Assembly (NCBI GenBank): GCA_937981555.1
Contig: CALJOK010000019.1
Span: forward strand, 1 to 64,000
DNA: 64,000 nucleotides
Origin: an uncultured Saprospiraceae bacterium
GTDB lineage: Bacteria > Bacteroidota > Bacteroidia > Chitinophagales > Saprospiraceae
Direction: 5' to 3'
This document shows positions 60,082-64,000 of the stretch, piece after piece. Under the pieces are notes generated by a model. It had not been told where the DNA came from. It saw only the letters and a list, made by a program, of their open reading frames with translations, and searched no databases. The position numbers and the translations under genes were made by a program. How positions within the stretch are numbered: the stretch's first letter is position 1; each line of letters opens with the position of its first letter.

Positions 60082-61902
60082 ATGACCAAAAAGAAAAATA
60101 AAAACGCACTTAAAACCCAATTTTCAGCTCTTAAGAATCTACCTGAATTTTTCAAACTTGTTTGGGAAACCAATAAGTCAATGACTATTGGAAATATATT
60201 ATTACGAGTAGTCAAGGCTTCTATTCCTCTACTTATTTTATATGTTGGAAAAGAGATCATTGATGAGATTATTAGATTAGTTGATGTAACAGATAAAGAC
60301 TGGTCTTACCTTTGGATGTTGATTGGAATTGAGCTAGGATTAGCAATTTTTTCAGATTTGATCAATCGTGTAATTATATTGTTAGATAGTTTGTTGGGAG
60401 ATTTATTTTCCAACAAAACTTCCGTCCAATTAATAAAACATGCGGCAACACTCGATTTATATCAATTTGAAAACCCAGATTTTTATGACAAATTAGAGCG
60501 TGCTCGAAGACAAACTACAGGACGAACTGTTTTGATGACTCAAGTTTTAGCTCAATTTCAGGATGTGATTACTATTGTCTTTTTAGGAATTGGGTTGATC
60601 ACATTTAATCCTTGGTTGATTTTAATTTTGTTTGTGGCGGTTTTACCATCGTTTTTGGGAGAGACACACTTTAATCAACGAACGTATTCACTCACTCGAA
60701 GTTTTACACCAGAAAGAAGAGAATTAGATTATTTGAGATATATCGGAGCAAGTGATGAGACTGCCAAAGAAGTTAAGATTTTTAGTCTTGCTGATTTTTT
60801 AGCGGAGCGATTTAAAGAACTTTCAGATAAATATTATTTCGCAAATCGAAAGATTGTAGTAAAAAGAGCCCTTTGGGGAAGCGCACTTTCATCCATCGGA
60901 ACGATCTCATATTATGGCGCATATATTTTTATTATTTCCCAAACTGTAAGTGGTTTAATCACGATCGGAACACTTACTTTTTTAGCAGGATCTTTCGAGC
61001 GAATGCGAAATATGTTGCAATCTATCATGACTCGTTTTTCCAAAATTGCGGAAGGTTCATTGTACTTGCAAGACATGTTTGATTTTTTTGCTATCCAACC
61101 TACTATCGTTTCTGGAGAAAAGAACTTAATGATTCCTCAGCCAATTCAAGAAGGATTTACTTTCGAAAATGTAGGATTCAAATATCCGAATAGTGAAGTG
61201 TGGGCAATTCGTAATTTAAATTTTCATTTACAAAAAGGAGAAAAATTAGCTTTAGTAGGAGAGAACGGAGCGGGGAAAACAACCTTGGTGAAACTCCTTG
61301 CTCGATTATACAAACCAACAGAAGGAAGAATTTTATTAGATGGGAAAGATTTGGATTCATATAATTTAGGAGATCTCCGGCAAAATATTGGAATCATTTT
61401 CCAAGACTATATTCGCTTCCAAATGAAGGCATCCGAGAATATTGCTATTGGAAATATTGAAAACCGAATTGAATTAGATATAATAAAAGATGCCGCGAAG
61501 AAAAGTTTAGCAGATACGGTGATCAATAATCTACCTGGAGAATACGATCAAGTTTTGGGGAAAAGATTTGCTGAAGGGGTGGAACTCTCAGGTGGGCAAT
61601 GGCAAAAAATTGCTTTGGGAAGGGCATACATGAGAGATGCTCAATTATTGATTTTGGATGAACCGACTTCTGCCTTGGACGCCAGAGCAGAACATGAAGT
61701 TTTTCTTCGATTCGCAGATTTGATTGCAGGGAAAAGTGCGGTATTAATTTCGCATCGTTTCTCAACGGTCAGGATGGCTGATCGAATTTTATTTTTGGAA
61801 AATGGACAAATGAAAGAATTGGGAAGTCATGAAGAACTTGTGGCGCAAGATGGAAAATATGCAGAGCTATTCCACTTACAAGCACAAGGTTATTTGGATT
61901 GA
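60082..61902 (+). CDS. ABC transporter, fused permease and ATP-binding domains
   Basis: GENGAGKTTLVKLL Walker A; LSGGQWQKIALGRA signature; LLILDEPTSALD Walker B. Confidence 0.95.
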   Translation: MTKKKNKNALKTQFSALKNLPEFFKLVWETNKSMTIGNILLRVVKASIPLLILYVGKEIIDEIIRLVDVTDKDWSYLWMLIGIELGLAIFSDLINRVIILLDSLLGDLFSNKTSVQLIKHAATLDLYQFENPDFYDKLERARRQTTGRTVLMTQVLAQFQDVITIVFLGIGLITFNPWLILILFVAVLPSFLGETHFNQRTYSLTRSFTPERRELDYLRYIGASDETAKEVKIFSLADFLAERFKELSDKYYFANRKIVVKRALWGSALSSIGTISYYGAYIFIISQTVSGLITIGTLTFLAGSFERMRNMLQSIMTRFSKIAEGSLYLQDMFDFFAIQPTIVSGEKNLMIPQPIQEGFTFENVGFKYPNSEVWAIRNLNFHLQKGEKLALVGENGAGKTTLVKLLARLYKPTEGRILLDGKDLDSYNLGDLRQNIGIIFQDYIRFQMKASENIAIGNIENRIELDIIKDAAKKSLADTVINNLPGEYDQVLGKRFAEGVELSGGQWQKIALGRAYMRDAQLLILDEPTSALDARAEHEVFLRFADLIAGKSAVLISHRFSTVRMADRILFLENGQMKELGSHEELVAQDGKYAELFHLQAQGYLD

Positions 61903-63338
61903 TTTTTCAAAGAAGAAGGTGAATATGTTTTGGTCAGTTCGTAGATTAAAAATGAGAAGACCAAAACATATTCAGTTCCCACCATCCACAAGTTTTCGAA
62001 ATACGCTCCGTAGCTATAATTAATATAAGTCAAAAATATCAAACCTGACCAAAGTATCGGAAATCGAAATCGAGTGAATAGACATAATACAATTGGTAAA
62101 CTCACATACCAAGGATGTACAATTGTTGCAAAGGCGAGATACAAACAAATGGCAAATAACATTTTCCCAAAAACATTTTTCCAATTAAATTTCTTTTCAA
62201 AAAAAGTTATTGCCATAATTCCTAACAATACAATTACGGCGAGTGCAGGCCCTGCACTTTGAATCCAATTATATCCTACCACTTGATAACCTACCCAACG
62301 AATGGCAAAATAAATACTCGCATTGAATTCGAATTTTTGGAAATATAAATCTAAACTTGCTCCAAAGTTATTGAGAAATGCGCCACTCAAAAGTGGAGCA
62401 AATAACAATACAATTACAATTCCTACAATTGCGAAATATTGAATACTTTTTTTCCAACCTAATCTTTTGATCAAAAAAGGAAGAAACATCAAAGGCAATA
62501 ATTTGGAAGCGATAGATAGTGCAATTGAGATAGCAGAAAGGATTAGATATTTAGGCGGTAACTTCCAGTTACCTCCTAAATTATTTCCCTCTTTGGGATC
62601 AGTTTTTTTTGTAAAAAAATTAGGAGGTAACTGCAAGTTACCGCCTAATTCACTCACATTATTTTTCACCAAAAAAAATAGAGCAGCAAGGAGGAAACAA
62701 ATCATCGCTGCTTCAAAATGTAGATTCCCACACAACTCTATAATTATCAATGGATTAAGTGCGTAAAGTAAAATATTTTTCGCAGGTAATTGAAAGTGAT
62801 CGAGTAACTTTTTTATAAAAAATAAAGAACCGATTTCGCAGAGAAAAAGAAAAATTTTCATCGTGACCGCACTTCCAATAATACTATTTGGAAATAGCCA
62901 ACATGCGAATGCAAAAACGCCTTGAGCGACAGGAGGATAAATGGTAAAGTATTCAGGGGAGTTTAATTTATGGAAAAGAGTTTTGTTGATTCCTGGTACG
63001 GAGATATTATTTTCTATATAATAACTCGGCAAAAAATCAAAAGGGTTATGACCATTGATAAGCAAACGGCCATCCCAAATAAATCGGTAAACATCATCCG
63101 AAAGATTGGGCAATGTGAACAAAAGTATAAATCGTAACAATATACTTACACCAATGAAAAAAGTAATTGTACTTTTTTCATTGACGTATTTAAAAATTAA
63201 AATGTAGAGAAAAAAGAAGATTCCGAACTGAGAAATGATTGGAACAAAATCAGCTTGTTGGACGAAAAAACCAAGACCAACGGTCAAAGCAATTAATGGA
63301 ATTGCCAATAAACGAAAGTCTATTGTTTTTTCTTTCAT
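61890..63338 (-). CDS. Polytopic membrane glycosyltransferase (GT87/mannosyltransferase-like)
   Basis: About 10 or more TM segments; LSDDVYRFIWDGRLLINGHNPF; IASKLLPLMFLPFLIKR. Confidence 0.75.
   Translation of the reverse strand: MKEKTIDFRLLAIPLIALTVGLGFFVQQADFVPIISQFGIFFFLYILIFKYVNEKSTITFFIGVSILLRFILLFTLPNLSDDVYRFIWDGRLLINGHNPFDFLPSYYIENNISVPGINKTLFHKLNSPEYFTIYPPVAQGVFAFACWLFPNSIIGSAVTMKIFLFLCEIGSLFFIKKLLDHFQLPAKNILLYALNPLIIIELCGNLHFEAAMICFLLAALFFLVKNNVSELGGNLQLPPNFFTKKTDPKEGNNLGGNWKLPPKYLILSAISIALSIASKLLPLMFLPFLIKRLGWKKSIQYFAIVGIVIVLLFAPLLSGAFLNNFGASLDLYFQKFEFNASIYFAIRWVGYQVVGYNWIQSAGPALAVIVLLGIMAITFFEKKFNWKNVFGKMLFAICLYLAFATIVHPWYVSLPIVLCLFTRFRFPILWSGLIFLTYINYSYGAYFENLWMVGTEYVLVFSFLIYELTKTYSPSSLKNQSK
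62551..62579. repeat. Intragenic palindromic element, copy 1
   Basis: TTAGGCGGTAACTTCCAGTTACCTCCTAA. Confidence 0.9.
62620..62648. repeat. Intragenic palindromic element, inverted copy 2
   Basis: TTAGGAGGTAACTGCAAGTTACCGCCTAA; reverse complement of copy 1 at 28/29 positions. Confidence 0.9.
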
Positions 63339-63339
63339 C

Positions 63340-64000
63340 CTATTTTAAACTTACCGCTCGAACAGAATAAAAGAAAATCCCACCAAAACCAAACATCAAC
63401 AACAAATGGAAAAGCATAAATGAATTATCTTCTAAATAAAATCCACCAATCAATCCGCCTAAAAAATAAATTGAAAGTAAACCTTCAAAAATTGTAGACA
63501 TCGGTAATTTTTTGGATAAATATTTATGCGACTTCAAAGAATCTTTAATGTCAACGATATTGAATTTTGGTGTACGAATAAAAGGAGACTGTTTACCAAT
63601 GTATCCTTGAATGACCGCAATTGTATTGTGCAAAGAAAGTCCCATCGACAAGGCTAGAAAAACAGGAAAGAGAAAAACGAATTTTAAAAACATTTTCCCA
63701 TAAGATTCTTTATTCAATTCTGCTTGAACATTGGCGACATAATAAACGGCAATTACAGAAACTGTCCCGATTAAAAAGATCGCAAATGGAGTAGTACTAA
63801 AACCTAAAAATTCCATTGCAAAAAGCATCGGCACACTAAAAACTCCAGCAATGAAAACGAAAAGAAAAACACCACTATTCATCAAATGACCGGTGGCGTG
63901 CATTTTTTGCTTAAAACCTAAATTTGATCTCCAAATGGTTGGCAATAATTTTCGAGCATTTTCAGCACCTCCTTTCATCCATCGAAATTGTTGAGATTTC
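63340..64000 (-). CDS. Family 2 glycosyltransferase, C-terminal part (runs off window)
   Basis: Frame is open upstream of the listed ATG: KSQQFRWMKGGAEN gives a QxxRW motif; several TM segments. Confidence 0.75.
   Translation of the reverse strand, partial: KSQQFRWMKGGAENARKLLPTIWRSNLGFKQKMHATGHLMNSGVFLFVFIAGVFSVPMLFAMEFLGFSTTPFAIFLIGTVSVIAVYYVANVQAELNKESYGKMFLKFVFLFPVFLALSMGLSLHNTIAVIQGYIGKQSPFIRTPKFNIVDIKDSLKSHKYLSKKLPMSTIFEGLLSIYFLGGLIGGFYLEDNSFMLFHLLLMFGFGGIFFYSVRAVSLK

Noticed and set aside
62467-62766. 99-aa plus-strand ORF containing LGGNxxLPP twice
   Set aside because: Not accepted as a gene; its frame is a by-product of the palindromic element, although that symmetry is reported as a finding.
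1-64000. CRISPR arrays, rRNA, tRNA, transposases, integrases, prophage
   Set aside because: No regularly spaced direct repeats, no recognisable RNA genes, no mobile-element proteins in the ORF track. The S24-like regulators alone do not support a prophage.

Overview
AT-rich chromosomal window from a Bacteroidota bacterium. Saprospiria-like is an inference from gene content and T9SS cargo style. No rRNA, tRNA, CRISPR array, transposase or phage module was recognised. Housekeeping genes: rpmF, trpS, metK, rlmB-like, ftsK-like, ppx/gppA-like, fdhD. A type IX secretion / gliding block (PorP/SprF-like, gldK, gldL, gldM, gldN) sits near 53.0-59.0 kb, and at least seven probable T9SS cargo proteins with C-terminal sorting domains are scattered through the window. 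Accessory features: a sigma/HEAT-anti-sigma/DUF4097 cluster, five tandem PH-like membrane proteins, two S24/LexA-like regulators with palindromic upstream DNA, and a DUF4956-HlyD-TolC gene set. The most unusual observations are: (1) a palindromic repeat inserted in frame in a membrane glycosyltransferase, encoding the same LGGNxxLPP peptide on both strands; (2) several families of long inverted or dispersed repeats lying in gene ends, gene starts and intergenic regions; (3) an MBL-fold gene whose natural start is an ATA codon; (4) a perfect 27-bp inverted repeat containing two convergent stop codons; (5) a tandem pair of TIMP/NTR-like CxC secreted proteins. All calls come from reading the sequence and supplied translations; no database search was run.
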